From: CAZBSE01 sp964561115 | GTDB taxonomy: Bacteria > Actinomycetota > Humimicrobiia > Humimicrobiales > Humimicrobiaceae | NCBI GenBank assembly: GCA_964561115.1 | Contig: CAZLOE010000008.1 | Span: forward strand, 1 to 49,387 | Length of the DNA stretch: 49,387 nt | Direction of reading: 5' to 3' | Part shown: positions 25,101 to 33,421 of the stretch, piece by piece | Numbering within the stretch: position 1 is the first letter of the stretch | Layout: every line of letters begins with the position of its first letter | The notes under the pieces: generated by a model | What the model saw: the letters and a program-made list of their open reading frames with translations, nothing else | Databases searched by the model: none | Told to the model about the DNA's origin: nothing | Program-made: the position numbers and the translations under genes

Positions 25101-25668
25101 AAATGTAATGGTATTTGACACGGAAGTGTATTCAAATACCGGCGGCCAGTCTTCAAAGGCGACCCCGAAGGGAGCGGTTGCGAAATTTGCTGCGTCAGGT
25201 AAGAAGGTCAAGAAAAAAGATCTGGGTCTTATGGCTATTACTTACGGATATGTTTATGTGGCCCAGATCGCCATGGGAGCAAGCCATAGACAGACGCTTA
25301 AAGCCTTTCTTGAAGCTGAGAAATATAGAGGACCTTCCATGATAATCGCCTATTCTCCCTGTATAAACCACGGTATTTACGCCGGAATGGGGTGTTCACA
25401 ACAGAGAGAAAAAGAGGCAGTGGAAGCAGGTTACTGGCACCTTTACCGGCATAATCCTGAACTTACCAAAGAGGGCAAAAATCCCTTTATTTTAGACTCA
25501 AAAAAACCGACAGCATCATTCAAAGATTTTCTGATGGGTGAAGTAAGGTATGCATCTCTTACCAAGACTTTCCCCGATATAGCCAAAGATCTGTTTGATA
25601 AAGCCGAGAAGGAAGCAAAGGAAAAATATGAGAAATACCGCGCAATGTCGGAAGGCTGTAAAGCATAG
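22138..25668 (+). CDS. nifJ: Pyruvate:ferredoxin (flavodoxin) oxidoreductase
   Basis: A 1176-residue single-chain PFOR, full length for the family. Domain I starts with AYAFTEVAAIYPITPSSPMG. Two 4Fe-4S clusters of a ferredoxin-like domain are bound by C689, C692, C695, C699 and by C745, C748, C751, C755. The third cluster and the thiamine diphosphate domain follow: ACGGCGETPYAKL, ATGCSSIWGG and VFGGDGWAYDIGYGG. It converts pyruvate and CoA to acetyl-CoA, CO2 and reduced ferredoxin, or the reverse. AAAGGAG lies 11 bp before ATG 22138. It is the strongest sign of an anaerobic lifestyle in the window. Confidence 0.97.
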   Translation: MKTMKTMDGNMAAAYVAYAFTEVAAIYPITPSSPMGEYVDEWAAHGRKNMFGQVVSVSELQSEGGASGAVHGSLAAGALTSTFTASQGLLLMIPNMFKISGELLPGVFHVSARSVATHALSIFGDHSDIMSVRQTGFGIIASGSIQEIMDLGGVAHLAAIKSRVPFLHFFDGFRSSHEIQKIETIDYGDFKKLVDMEAVKKFRERALNPEHPVTRGTAQNPDIFFQARESCNSFYLKTPEIVKDYMEKISKLTGRSYKPFNYVGAKDAEYVIMAMGSVTDTIDETVQYLNKLGEKVGAVKVHMYRPFYPEFLFDVMPKTVKKIAVLDRTKEPGANGEPLYLDVRNAYHEMEKRPVIVGGRYGLSSKDTTPGQIKAVFDNLKLTNPKNGFTVGINDDVTHTSLEVKEEIETAPKGTIRCKFWGFGSDGTVGANKNAIKIIGDNTDLYAQGYFAYDSKKSGGLTISHLRFGETPIQSIYLITDADFVACHKQTYVNQYDLLKGLKKGGTFVLNCQWDFSELEKELPADIKKYIAESNIDFYIIDATSIAAEIGLGSRINMIMQAAFFKLAKVIPIDDAVKYMKEAIKKTYGKKGEKIVQMNYKAVDRGIESLKKVKVPESWKDAVEVKEKAEADEPDYIKNILRVINRQEGDSIPVSAFVGVEDGTFPQGTAAYEKRGVAINVPEWQKDNCIQCNQCSFICPHAVIRPVLLTDKELKDAPEKFETVKAKGKGLEGFNYRIQVSTLDCTGCGNCANVCPAKEKALVMKPLSSQEAQIENWKFASKVPVKENVMPVDTVKGSQFKKPLFEFSGACGGCGETPYAKLITQLFGDRMLIANATGCSSIWGGSAPSAPYTTNAEGKGPAWANSLFEDNAEYGYGMVLGIKQMRSKIEDYMNKLSEMKIETKVKSAMKEWIAGREDEMISRQSTAKLLKLLKGDLGSKEADELKDMILQLKDYLVKKSVWVFGGDGWAYDIGYGGLDHVLASRDDINVMVFDTEVYSNTGGQSSKATPKGAVAKFAASGKKVKKKDLGLMAITYGYVYVAQIAMGASHRQTLKAFLEAEKYRGPSMIIAYSPCINHGIYAGMGCSQQREKEAVEAGYWHLYRHNPELTKEGKNPFILDSKKPTASFKDFLMGEVRYASLTKTFPDIAKDLFDKAEKEAKEKYEKYRAMSEGCKA

Positions 25669-25710
25669 TTGTAAGGCCAAAGCTTAAAAAAAGTATTAGC
25701 TGGTCTAATT

Positions 25711-26931
25711 ATGAAGGATAAAGCAAATATAATTGTTTTAAAGTTCGGTGGCACTTCTGTCAGTGATAACGACAGAATAAAGCCAGTTGCCGAAAGGATC
25801 ATAAAAGCCAGGCTTGAGGCTAAAGGTGTAGTGGTCATAGTATCAGCAATGGGCGATACCACTGATAGGCTGATCGAGCTTGCAGGAGAAATTGCCTCTG
25901 ACCCTTCCCAAAGAGAGATGGATATGCTCCTTTCGACTGGTGAGCAGGTATCAAGTGCGCTTCTGGCTATGGCCATAAGTGAAAAAGGATACGACTGTAT
26001 ATCACTGACCGGCAGGCAGGCGGGGATACTGACTGATGATGTCTATTCAAATGCCAAGATTTTAAATATCAAAACAGACAGGATACTCAAAGAACTTAAA
26101 AACGGCAGGATAGTAATAGTAGCAGGCTTTCAGGGCATTAATGCCCGGGGTGATATTACGACTCTGGGCAGGGGCGGCTCCGATACCACTGCAGTTGCAC
26201 TGGCTTCGGCACTAAAGGCAAATTATTGTGAAATATACACTGATGTTGATGGGGTTTATTCTGCTGATCCCAATATTGTGGACAGTGCAGCCAAGTTGGA
26301 ATCGACTTCCTATGATGAGATGATGGAACTGGCATCATACGGGGCTAAAGTAATTCACCTGAGAGCAGTAGAGTTTGCGAAGAAACATGATGTAGTGTTA
26401 CATATTAGGTCAAGTTTTAATGATACTGAAGGGACATGGGTTATGGATGATTACAAAGACGACAGAATGGAAAGACCTCTGGTTACCGGAGTGACTTATG
26501 ATGTAGGCGAGGTAAAGATATCAATTTTCGGCCTGGAGGACAGGCCGGGCATTGCTGCGGATCTTTTTGGTAAATTGGCAGATGCTAATATAAATGTAGA
26601 CTTGATCGTTCAGAATGTCAGTGAGAAAAACCTGGCTGCCATTTCCTTTACCATAAAGGATAAGGATCTGTCTTCAGCAAAGAAAGTCTTAAGCGGGCTG
26701 AAAAATATACGGGTAACCGTGGACACTGATATTGCCAAGGTATCTATTATCGGAGCCGGAATGCAGACCCATCCCGGTGTGGCAGCGAAAATGTTTAAAA
26801 TCCTGGCAGATAAGGATATAAACATTGAGATGATAAGTACCTCTCCCATAAGGATCTCATGTGTAGTCAAGAAAAGCAGGATAAAAGATGCGGTAAAAGT
26901 ACTGCACAGCGGTTTTGAACTGGAGAAATAG
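25711..26931 (+). CDS. lysC: Aspartate kinase
   Basis: A 406-residue aspartokinase of the monofunctional, ACT-domain type. KFGGTSVSD at residues 11-19 is the phosphate loop, followed by LLSTGEQVSSALLA, then GFQGI and LGRGGSDTTAVALA. Two ACT domains start at about 265 and 345, so feedback control by lysine, threonine or both is expected. It makes aspartyl phosphate, the first step to lysine, threonine, methionine and diaminopimelate. The gene is 42 bp after nifJ and 156 bp before asd, its next enzyme. No lysine riboswitch is recognised in the short leader. Confidence 0.95.
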   Translation: MKDKANIIVLKFGGTSVSDNDRIKPVAERIIKARLEAKGVVVIVSAMGDTTDRLIELAGEIASDPSQREMDMLLSTGEQVSSALLAMAISEKGYDCISLTGRQAGILTDDVYSNAKILNIKTDRILKELKNGRIVIVAGFQGINARGDITTLGRGGSDTTAVALASALKANYCEIYTDVDGVYSADPNIVDSAAKLESTSYDEMMELASYGAKVIHLRAVEFAKKHDVVLHIRSSFNDTEGTWVMDDYKDDRMERPLVTGVTYDVGEVKISIFGLEDRPGIAADLFGKLADANINVDLIVQNVSEKNLAAISFTIKDKDLSSAKKVLSGLKNIRVTVDTDIAKVSIIGAGMQTHPGVAAKMFKILADKDINIEMISTSPIRISCVVKKSRIKDAVKVLHSGFELEK

Positions 26932-27034
26932 CAGCTATAAAATAAATAATCACTTTTACAGCAGGTAAAACTCTTTCACCCAGTCCTAACTTGTATTTAT
27001 CCTGATATTGTTTTAATATATCCTACATCTATTT

Positions 27035-27051
27035 TACAGCTTCGTGCTGTA
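27035..27051 (+). terminator. Small hairpin between lysC and asd
   Basis: TACAGC (27035-27040) pairs with GCTGTA (27046-27051) around TTCGT, followed by CTTTATTTATTA. The stem is only 6 bp and the T tract is broken, so it may be a weak terminator, an mRNA end or a processing site before asd. Confidence 0.4.
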
Positions 27052-27087
27052 CTTTATTTATTAATATCATAAAGGTGGTGAGGTAAG

Positions 27088-28113
27088 ATGCACTCAAAAG
27101 AATATAATGTGGCTGTGGCAGGAGTAACCGGGGCAGTAGGAAAAGTCTTTCTTTCTATATTGGAAGAGCGGAAATTTCCGGTAAAGAATCTTACCCCCCT
27201 TGCCTCACACCGCTCAGTAGGAAAGAAATTAATATTCAGAGGCCAGGAGCTGGAAGTAAAAGAGCTAAAAAAGGATTCCTTTAAGGATATAGATATAGCC
27301 CTTTTTTCAGCGGGAGCATCGACTTCAAAAGAATTTGCAAAATATGCGGTGGAAAGCGGTGCGGTTGTGATAGACAACAGCAGTGCGTTTAGAATGGATG
27401 AAGACGTACCGCTGGTCGTTCCCGAGGTCAACAGGTCAAAAGTGTTTGAGCATAAGGGCATTATAGCCAATCCTAACTGTACAACTATAGTGATGGTAGT
27501 TGCCTTAAAGCCTATTTATGACCTTTCACCGATAAAAAGGATAATCGCTTCCACTTATCAGTCTGTATCCGGGGCGGGTGCCAGGGCCATAGCTGAACTG
27601 GAAAACCAGTCAAGAGAGATAATCTGCCGGGGAAACAGGGATGTTAAATGTGATGTTTTTCCTGTTCAGATAGCATTTAATGTTATTCCTCATGTTGATA
27701 TATTTCTTGATAACGGCTATACAAAAGAAGAAATGAAACTGGTCTATGAGACCCGGAAAATAATCGGCGACGAAAATATTAGGGTTGCAGCTACTGCGGT
27801 AAGAGTACCGGTATTTACTTCTCATTCATTGTCTGTAAGCATTGAAACAGAAGCTAAGGTAGAGCTTGATGCGGTAAGAGATGCAATCGCAGGAGCCGAA
27901 GGAGTGGTGTTAAAGGATGATTTCAAAAATGCCGTATATCCTACTGCTCTTGATTCATCGGATAAGGACAGCGTCTTTGTGGGCAGGATCAGGGAAGACA
28001 TATCGGTAAAAAACGGGATAACTCTGTGGATAGTGGGCGATCAGCTTAGAAAAGGGGCTGCACTGAATACTATACAGATAGCCGAGGAACTGATCAGGGG
28101 CGAAGCGATCTAA
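27088..28113 (+). CDS. asd: Aspartate-semialdehyde dehydrogenase
   Basis: A 341-residue enzyme. The NADP site is VAGVTGAVGKVFL near the N-terminus, the catalytic Cys is C131 in IANPNCTTIVMVVAL, and substrate contacts include YQSVSGAGARA and RVPVFTSHSLSV with the active His. It reduces aspartyl phosphate to the semialdehyde after LysC. AAGGTGGTGAGG precedes ATG 27088. A GNAT gene follows after 46 bp. Confidence 0.95.
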   Translation: MHSKEYNVAVAGVTGAVGKVFLSILEERKFPVKNLTPLASHRSVGKKLIFRGQELEVKELKKDSFKDIDIALFSAGASTSKEFAKYAVESGAVVIDNSSAFRMDEDVPLVVPEVNRSKVFEHKGIIANPNCTTIVMVVALKPIYDLSPIKRIIASTYQSVSGAGARAIAELENQSREIICRGNRDVKCDVFPVQIAFNVIPHVDIFLDNGYTKEEMKLVYETRKIIGDENIRVAATAVRVPVFTSHSLSVSIETEAKVELDAVRDAIAGAEGVVLKDDFKNAVYPTALDSSDKDSVFVGRIREDISVKNGITLWIVGDQLRKGAALNTIQIAEELIRGEAI

Positions 28114-28159
28114 AGGAATTCAGTCCCCGGCAAAAACTTATCATATAAGATAAATATCA

Positions 28160-28633
28160 ATGATAGTCAGAGAAGTAATAATTGAAGGCATTCCGGTAAC
28201 TTTTTCATATATTGATACCAATTCACAGTATTATAAGGATGCTGTTGCTCTGCGCTTTTTTGTGTTCTATAAGGAATTTGATCTTGATATAGATGTAATA
28301 AATGACAGTGATGAGAGCACCAGCATCCATCTGGCTGCAATTGCAGACGGAAAAGTGCTGGGATTCGGAAGGTTATCGCTTAATGGAAGTACTGCCCGTA
28401 TTTCCCAGATGGCGGTAAGCAAGAAGATGAGGGGCAGAGGAATCGGCAGTAATATTATGAATATTCTTATTGAAAGATCAATACAGGAGGGCTGCCGGTT
28501 GATCTGTCTTAATTCACGGCTGGGTGCAGTATCTTTTTACAGGAAGTTTGGCTTTGAGACTGTGGGGGATAAGTTCCCGTCAGAAAAAACCGGACTTACC
28601 CATATCCGCATGGAAAAGAAGCTGGAGGTTTAG
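28160..28633 (+). CDS. GNAT-family N-acetyltransferase
   Basis: A 157-residue acetyltransferase. The acetyl-CoA site is QMAVSKKMRGRGIGSNIMN (Q/RxxGxG/A pattern), and the end LNSRLGAVSFYRKFGFETVGD is the usual fourth motif. It resembles ElaA/YjcF-type enzymes whose substrates are unknown. Its stop codon shares bases with the stop of rarA on the other strand: TTAG at 28630-28633 is TAG on plus and TAA on minus. Confidence 0.83.
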   Translation: MIVREVIIEGIPVTFSYIDTNSQYYKDAVALRFFVFYKEFDLDIDVINDSDESTSIHLAAIADGKVLGFGRLSLNGSTARISQMAVSKKMRGRGIGSNIMNILIERSIQEGCRLICLNSRLGAVSFYRKFGFETVGDKFPSEKTGLTHIRMEKKLEV

Positions 28634-29973
28634 CCCTGCTTTTTTTTCATTATACTGATTTTTTTTAGCCTTTCTAGTAACTCTTTTTCAAAACCCCTGT
28701 TTGTAGGGCTGTAGTATTTCTTTGACAGCAGCCTGTCCGGAAGATGGTTCTGATCGACCACGGCACCGTTATAATCATGGGCATATTTATAGCCTCTGCC
28801 GTATCCTATATCTTTCATCAGCCTGGTGGGAGCGTTTCTTATATGATAGGGTACCGGAAGTGCCCCGTATTCTTCCACATCTGCCCTGGCCTTGTTATAG
28901 GTGGTATACAGGGAATTGCTTTTAGGCGCCAGGGCAAGATAGACTGCTGCTTCTATTATTGCCAGGTAACCCTCGGGCGGACCTATAAATTCAAAGCTCT
29001 GCTTGGCCGAGATTGTGACCTGCAGGGCATTGGGATCGGCAAGTCCTACATCTTCGGAGGCAAATCTTACCATCCTTCTTATGATATAAAGAGGGTCTTC
29101 ACCGCTTTCAAGCATTCTTATTGTCCAGTATACCGCTGCGTCTGGATCGCTTCCCCGCAGGCTCTTATGAAGGGCCGATATGAGGTTGAAATGCTCTTCG
29201 CCGTTTTTATCATAGAGCAGAGCCTTTTTTTGTATTACGTTTTCAACCAGCGGGATATTTATTTCTATGGCTTTTTGTTTTCCTTTTTCCGGGTAAGTAC
29301 TTACTGCCAGTTCCAGTATGTTATAGGCAATTCTTGCGTCACCGTCAGAGGATCTGGCAATAAAATCAATTGTATCCTTGCTTATCTTTATATTATAATT
29401 TCCCAGCCCTCTCTCGCTGTCGGCTAATGCTCTTTTTATTAAGGTCTTTATATCTTCTTCTGACAGCTTGTCGAGTATAAAGGTCTTTGTTCTTGAAAGA
29501 AGCGCTGAGTTTACTTCAAATGAAGGGTTTTCTGTTGTGGCCCCGACCAGTATTATGGTGCCTTTTTCGACAAAGGGCAGAAATGCATCCTGTTGGGCCT
29601 TATTGAAGCGGTGGATCTCATCTATGAATAATATAGTCCTTGTGCCGTGTTCACTCAGGTTGAAGCTTGCTATTTTCATGATTTCCTTTATCTGTTTTAT
29701 TCCTGCAGTCACTGCTGAAAAGGAAATGAACTTGCTTTTTGTTTTACTGGCAATAATTCTTGCCAGGGTGGTTTTTCCCGAGCCCGGAGGACCCCAGAAT
29801 ATTATAGAGTTAAGCCTGTCGTTTTCAATTATTTCCCTTAAGACTTTACCCTTTCCTACCAGATGCTTTTGACCGACAAACTTATCAAAGGTCTGGGGCC
29901 TCATTCTATCTGCGAGAGGTGAACCGGAGAGATTTTTGCCCTTGTCTGTTTTAACTTTATCAAATAAGGTCAT
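28630..29973 (-). CDS. rarA: Replication-associated recombination protein A
   Basis: A 447-residue AAA+ ATPase of the RarA/MgsA/WRNIP1 family. It starts with the short SPLADRMRPQTFDKFVGQ region, then Walker A GPPGSGKTT (61-69), Walker B LFIDEIHRFNKAQQDAFLP and sensor 1 LVGATTENPSF. The C-terminal tetramerisation domain has the conserved ALHKSLRGSDPDAAVYW and GLADPNAL. It acts at stalled replication forks. The gene starts 15 bp after yjbQ on the same strand, and its 3' end overlaps the GNAT gene by 4 bp. Confidence 0.95.
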   Translation of the reverse strand: MTLFDKVKTDKGKNLSGSPLADRMRPQTFDKFVGQKHLVGKGKVLREIIENDRLNSIIFWGPPGSGKTTLARIIASKTKSKFISFSAVTAGIKQIKEIMKIASFNLSEHGTRTILFIDEIHRFNKAQQDAFLPFVEKGTIILVGATTENPSFEVNSALLSRTKTFILDKLSEEDIKTLIKRALADSERGLGNYNIKISKDTIDFIARSSDGDARIAYNILELAVSTYPEKGKQKAIEINIPLVENVIQKKALLYDKNGEEHFNLISALHKSLRGSDPDAAVYWTIRMLESGEDPLYIIRRMVRFASEDVGLADPNALQVTISAKQSFEFIGPPEGYLAIIEAAVYLALAPKSNSLYTTYNKARADVEEYGALPVPYHIRNAPTRLMKDIGYGRGYKYAHDYNGAVVDQNHLPDRLLSKKYYSPTNRGFEKELLERLKKISIMKKKQG

Positions 29974-29988
29974 AATTTTTTTTATAAC

Positions 29989-30390
29989 TCAACCTTCTAC
30001 TATTTTGATGTGGAGATTCCTGTTTCTGGGGCCGTCGAATTCACAGAAGAATATCCCCTGCCAGGTGCCGAGGACAGGCTTGCCGTTTTCTATTATTATA
30101 TTTAAAGACTGGCCCACTACCGTGGTTTTTATATGAGAATCAGAATTTCCTTCAAGGTGCGAGTATTTGTTATCATTGGCAATTATCAGTTCACTTAATT
30201 TAGAGTTGATGTCCAGCTGGACTGAATAATCCGCATTTTCGTTTATGGTGATCCCTGCTGTAGTATGGGGGACAAACAGACAGCATAAACCACTTTTTAT
30301 TTTTTGTTTTGATATATAATTGGCGATCCTATCTGTTATGTCTATCATCTCTATCCTGCTTGATGTTTTTACACCGATCGTTTCAAACAT
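29989..30390 (-). CDS. yjbQ: YjbQ/UPF0047-family protein (secondary thiamine-phosphate synthase type)
   Basis: A 133-residue protein with the family signature FVPHTTAGITINENAD, then HLEGNSDSHIKTTVVG and the closing LGTWQGIFFCEFDGPRNR. Members have weak thiamine phosphate synthase activity, and their conserved His and Glu residues suggest a metal-dependent enzyme of unknown true substrate. AAAGGA lies 7 bp before ATG 30390. It is the first gene of a likely yjbQ-rarA unit. Confidence 0.92.
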   Translation of the reverse strand: MFETIGVKTSSRIEMIDITDRIANYISKQKIKSGLCCLFVPHTTAGITINENADYSVQLDINSKLSELIIANDNKYSHLEGNSDSHIKTTVVGQSLNIIIENGKPVLGTWQGIFFCEFDGPRNRNLHIKIVEG

Positions 30391-30513
30391 TTTTTAGTCC
30401 TTTCCATATGTTATAGCAGGCATCATGCCTGATCATTCATAATACTTTAACTAAAAAGATTATAGTTAAAAAAAAGTTTTTTATAAAGGTATGGAGAGTT
30501 CATGTATTAGTAA

Positions 30514-30542
30514 TTGACATATATTTTAGAATTCTATTAAAT
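30514..30542 (+). promoter_or_regulatory. Predicted promoter of the adenosine kinase-mtnP-purC unit
   Basis: TTGACA (30514-30519) is perfect; TTAAAT (30537-30542, 4 of 6) follows after 17 bp. The TTG start codon is at 30605. It is one of the few complete -35 boxes in the window. Confidence 0.55.
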
Positions 30543-30604
30543 GATATCGTAGGAAAAGAATAAAAATAGGGTTAAATCATTTAAAAATACGGAGTTAAAA
30601 TAAA

Positions 30605-31600
30605 TTGGAACAGGAAAAGAAATATGATGTTCTGGGTATCGGTAACGCCATTGTTGATATACTGACCAATATTGAATACGATTTACTGCAGAAATTGAAT
30701 ATCAGAAAGGGGATCATGAGGCTTATCGATGAATTTGAAGTCGAAAAGCTTCGTGAAGGTATCAATGTGGTAAAGACTGTATCGGGGGGCTCTGCTGCAA
30801 ATACTATTGTCGGGCTGGCATCCATGGGCCATTCTACCGCTTTTATAGGTAAAGTCCGGGATGATGAATTAGGAATATCTTTTGAAAATGGGCTGAAGGA
30901 ATATGGTGTTTATTACTGTACCCCTAAAGCTAAAAGCGATTATCCCACTGCCTGCTGCGTGGTCATGACCACTCCGGATGCGCAGAGGACTATGAATACC
31001 TGTCTCGGTATTTCAGGTCTGCTTAATACCAGGGATATTGATGAGGCTGCTATTTCGCAATCAAAGATCCTTTATCTTGAGGGCTATCTCTGGGATAGAG
31101 ATGAAGCAAAAGAGGTATTTTTAAAAGCAATAGAAATTGCCAAAAAAACAGGCGGTAAAGTTGCTTTAAGCTTATCGGATCCCCTTTGCGTCAACCGCCA
31201 CCGCGCCGGGTTTTTGGATCTTATAAATAATTACACGGATATAGTCTTCGGTAATGAGGAAGAGATAAAGACATTACTGGGAGTATACAGGTTCGATGGA
31301 GTGATTTCAAAGTGCGGGGAAATAAAGAACATATTTGCAATTACCAGAGGGGCAGAGGGCTCGGTCGTCATATTCGGGGATGAAGTGCATGCATTGTCGG
31401 CTGAAGAAGATGTAAAGGTGGTTGATACCAACGGTGCTGGCGACCTTTATGCAGCCGGATTTCTTCATGGGATGATAAAGGACCTGGGTCTTGAATCCTG
31501 CGGCAAAATAGGGAACATAATCGCTGCTGAGGTTATAAGCCATATGGGCTCGCGCCCGGAGTCAAATTTGGCAGAACTGCTAAAAAGCAAGGGTTTTTAA
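30605..31600 (+). CDS. PfkB-family carbohydrate kinase, adenosine kinase-like
   Basis: A 331-residue ribokinase-fold kinase. It opens GIGNAIVDIL, has SGGSAANTIVGLASMG (the substrate glycines), and ends with the anion hole and catalytic base DTNGAGDLYAAGF (D274 to D280). This pattern with the long N-terminal lid fits the adenosine kinase-like bacterial subgroup, but other nucleoside or sugar substrates cannot be excluded. The start is TTG 30605 with CGGAG upstream. MTA phosphorylase follows after 38 bp, so adenine and adenosine salvage is a coherent context. Confidence 0.85.
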   Translation: MEQEKKYDVLGIGNAIVDILTNIEYDLLQKLNIRKGIMRLIDEFEVEKLREGINVVKTVSGGSAANTIVGLASMGHSTAFIGKVRDDELGISFENGLKEYGVYYCTPKAKSDYPTACCVVMTTPDAQRTMNTCLGISGLLNTRDIDEAAISQSKILYLEGYLWDRDEAKEVFLKAIEIAKKTGGKVALSLSDPLCVNRHRAGFLDLINNYTDIVFGNEEEIKTLLGVYRFDGVISKCGEIKNIFAITRGAEGSVVIFGDEVHALSAEEDVKVVDTNGAGDLYAAGFLHGMIKDLGLESCGKIGNIIAAEVISHMGSRPESNLAELLKSKGF

Positions 31601-31638
31601 GCTTAATCATATATTTGAGATTATAGGAAAGGGATAAT

Positions 31639-32463
31639 ATGACCGCAAAGGATATTAATCATGCTCTAAAAGCCGATATCGGTGTATTTGGGGGTTCGGG
31701 GTTCTATTCATTTCTGAAAAAGGTAAAGGAATACAAAGTAGATACTCCTTACGGTGCTCCTTCAGATAAGGTGGTTATAGGCGATGTGGAAGGTAAAAAA
31801 GTCGCATTTATACCAAGACATGGGAAAAAACACAATCTGCCTCCCCATAAGATCAATTACAGGGCAAATATTTATGCTATGAAAAAGTTGGGAGTCAAGT
31901 ATATTTTCGGTCCCTGCACCTCCGGTAGCCTGCAGCCCCATGTAAAACCTGGGCAGTTTGTGGTATGCGATCAATTCGTAGACAGGACCAAGGGAAGGAT
32001 CGATACTTTTTACGACGGCCCAAAGACAATTCACATGCCCATGGTCGAGCCATACTGCCCGGTTTTGAGGAAAATCGTGATTGAAAGTGCAGAAGAACTG
32101 AAAATAGACTGTCACCCAAATGGGACAGTAGTGGTAATACAGGGTCCGAGGTTCAGTACAAAGGCGGAGAGCAGGTGGTTTTCAAATCAGGGATGGGAAG
32201 TTATAAGCATGACTCAGTATCCTGAAATGTATCTGGCAAGAGAACAGGAAATGTGCTATGTGAATATTTCACTGATAACTGACTATGATGCGGGGCTGGA
32301 AGGCCACCCTGAAATAAAACCGGTGACCATTGAGGAAGTCATAAGGGTGTTTAACCAGAACAACGAAAAGGTAAAAAATTTGCTTTTTAAATCAATTTCA
32401 AAAATAACAGGCAAAAGAGACTGCATCTGTTCTCACGCATTAAGAGGTGCAATGGTAGAATAG
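31639..32463 (+). CDS. mtnP: S-methyl-5'-thioadenosine phosphorylase
   Basis: A 274-residue trimeric PNP-family enzyme. It has GVFGGSGFYSF, the phosphate-binding PRHGKKHNLPPHKINY, QGPRFSTKAESRWF, and the purine site MTQYPEMYLAREQEMCY with ITDYDAG. It splits methylthioadenosine, the by-product of polyamine synthesis and radical SAM chemistry, into adenine and methylthioribose-1-phosphate; some relatives act on inosine. AAAGGG precedes ATG 31639. No further methionine-salvage genes are nearby. Confidence 0.9.
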   Translation: MTAKDINHALKADIGVFGGSGFYSFLKKVKEYKVDTPYGAPSDKVVIGDVEGKKVAFIPRHGKKHNLPPHKINYRANIYAMKKLGVKYIFGPCTSGSLQPHVKPGQFVVCDQFVDRTKGRIDTFYDGPKTIHMPMVEPYCPVLRKIVIESAEELKIDCHPNGTVVVIQGPRFSTKAESRWFSNQGWEVISMTQYPEMYLAREQEMCYVNISLITDYDAGLEGHPEIKPVTIEEVIRVFNQNNEKVKNLLFKSISKITGKRDCICSHALRGAMVE

Positions 32464-32491
32464 GTATTATTATAAAAATTACGGAGGGTCC

Positions 32492-33382
32492 ATGAAAGTT
32501 ATAGGAGATGTGGAAATTGAAAATTTGGAGAAACTGCGAAGCGGGAAAGTCAGGGAGATGTTTTCTTTTGACGGCAGGATCCTGATAGTCACCACCGATA
32601 GGATATCTGCCTTTGACTATATCCTGCCGTCGCTGATCCCGCTGAAGGGTATCATTTTGAACAAGATTTCGGTTTTCTGGTTTAAATATTTAAAGGACAT
32701 AATCGATAATCACCTGATTGAAAGTGATATAAATAAGTTTCCGGCATTTTTAAAGAAATACAAGGATATGTTAAAAGGCAGGTCGGTCATAGTAAAAAAA
32801 GTAAATATTTATCCTATTGAATGTGTGGTCCGCGGTTATATAACCGGCTCGGGCTGGGAAGAATATAAGAAGACCGGAATGATAGGAGATTTAAAACTGT
32901 CGCCCAACCTTATAAAATGCGACCGGCTGCCGGAAGCGATATTTACTCCTACTACCAAAGAAGTTTCCGGTCATGATATGACAATTACTCTAAACAAAGC
33001 CAAAAAAATATTTGGTAACAGGACCATAGAATTTTTAAAGGAAAAAAGCATAGAGCTTTACCTTAAAGCCTCTGAATATGCCATGAGACAGGGAATAATA
33101 ATTGCAGATACCAAATTTGAATTCGGCATGACCGACGATGGTATTATAATTGCAGATGAGGTATTGACCCCTGATTCATCAAGGTTCTGGCCGCTGGATG
33201 AGTATGAAGCCGGCAGGGATCAGAATAGCTTTGATAAACAATATGTCAGGGATTATCTTCTTGGTACGGATTGGGACCGTAATTCTGCTCCTCCCAAACT
33301 TCCTCCCGAAGTCATTAAAAAAACGACCGAAAGATATATTGCTGCCTATGAAAAGATAGTCGGTGAAAAGTTTATAGTATAG
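32492..33382 (+). CDS. purC: SAICAR synthase
   Basis: A 296-residue phosphoribosylaminoimidazole-succinocarboxamide synthase of the longer type. It has RSGKVREMF, ILIVTTDRISAFD, then VVRGYITGSGW, and the ATP/Asp site ADTKFEFGM with DEVLTPDSSRFWP. It joins aspartate to CAIR in purine synthesis. ACGGAGGGTCC precedes ATG 32492, 28 bp after mtnP. It is a lone purine gene in the unit, perhaps placed there to share control with adenine salvage. Confidence 0.95.
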   Translation: MKVIGDVEIENLEKLRSGKVREMFSFDGRILIVTTDRISAFDYILPSLIPLKGIILNKISVFWFKYLKDIIDNHLIESDINKFPAFLKKYKDMLKGRSVIVKKVNIYPIECVVRGYITGSGWEEYKKTGMIGDLKLSPNLIKCDRLPEAIFTPTTKEVSGHDMTITLNKAKKIFGNRTIEFLKEKSIELYLKASEYAMRQGIIIADTKFEFGMTDDGIIIADEVLTPDSSRFWPLDEYEAGRDQNSFDKQYVRDYLLGTDWDRNSAPPKLPPEVIKKTTERYIAAYEKIVGEKFIV

Positions 33383-33421
33383 GGCAGTTTGCAGCCCCGG
33401 TAAATTTCTTTTTTTGGGACT

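Noticed and set aside
26932..27087. Lysine or SAM riboswitch between lysC and asd
   Set aside because: Only a 6-bp hairpin is seen; none of the conserved riboswitch core sequences was recognised.
28744..29427. Plus-strand 227-residue frame within rarA
   Set aside because: It is antisense to the conserved RarA sequence and has no family motif.
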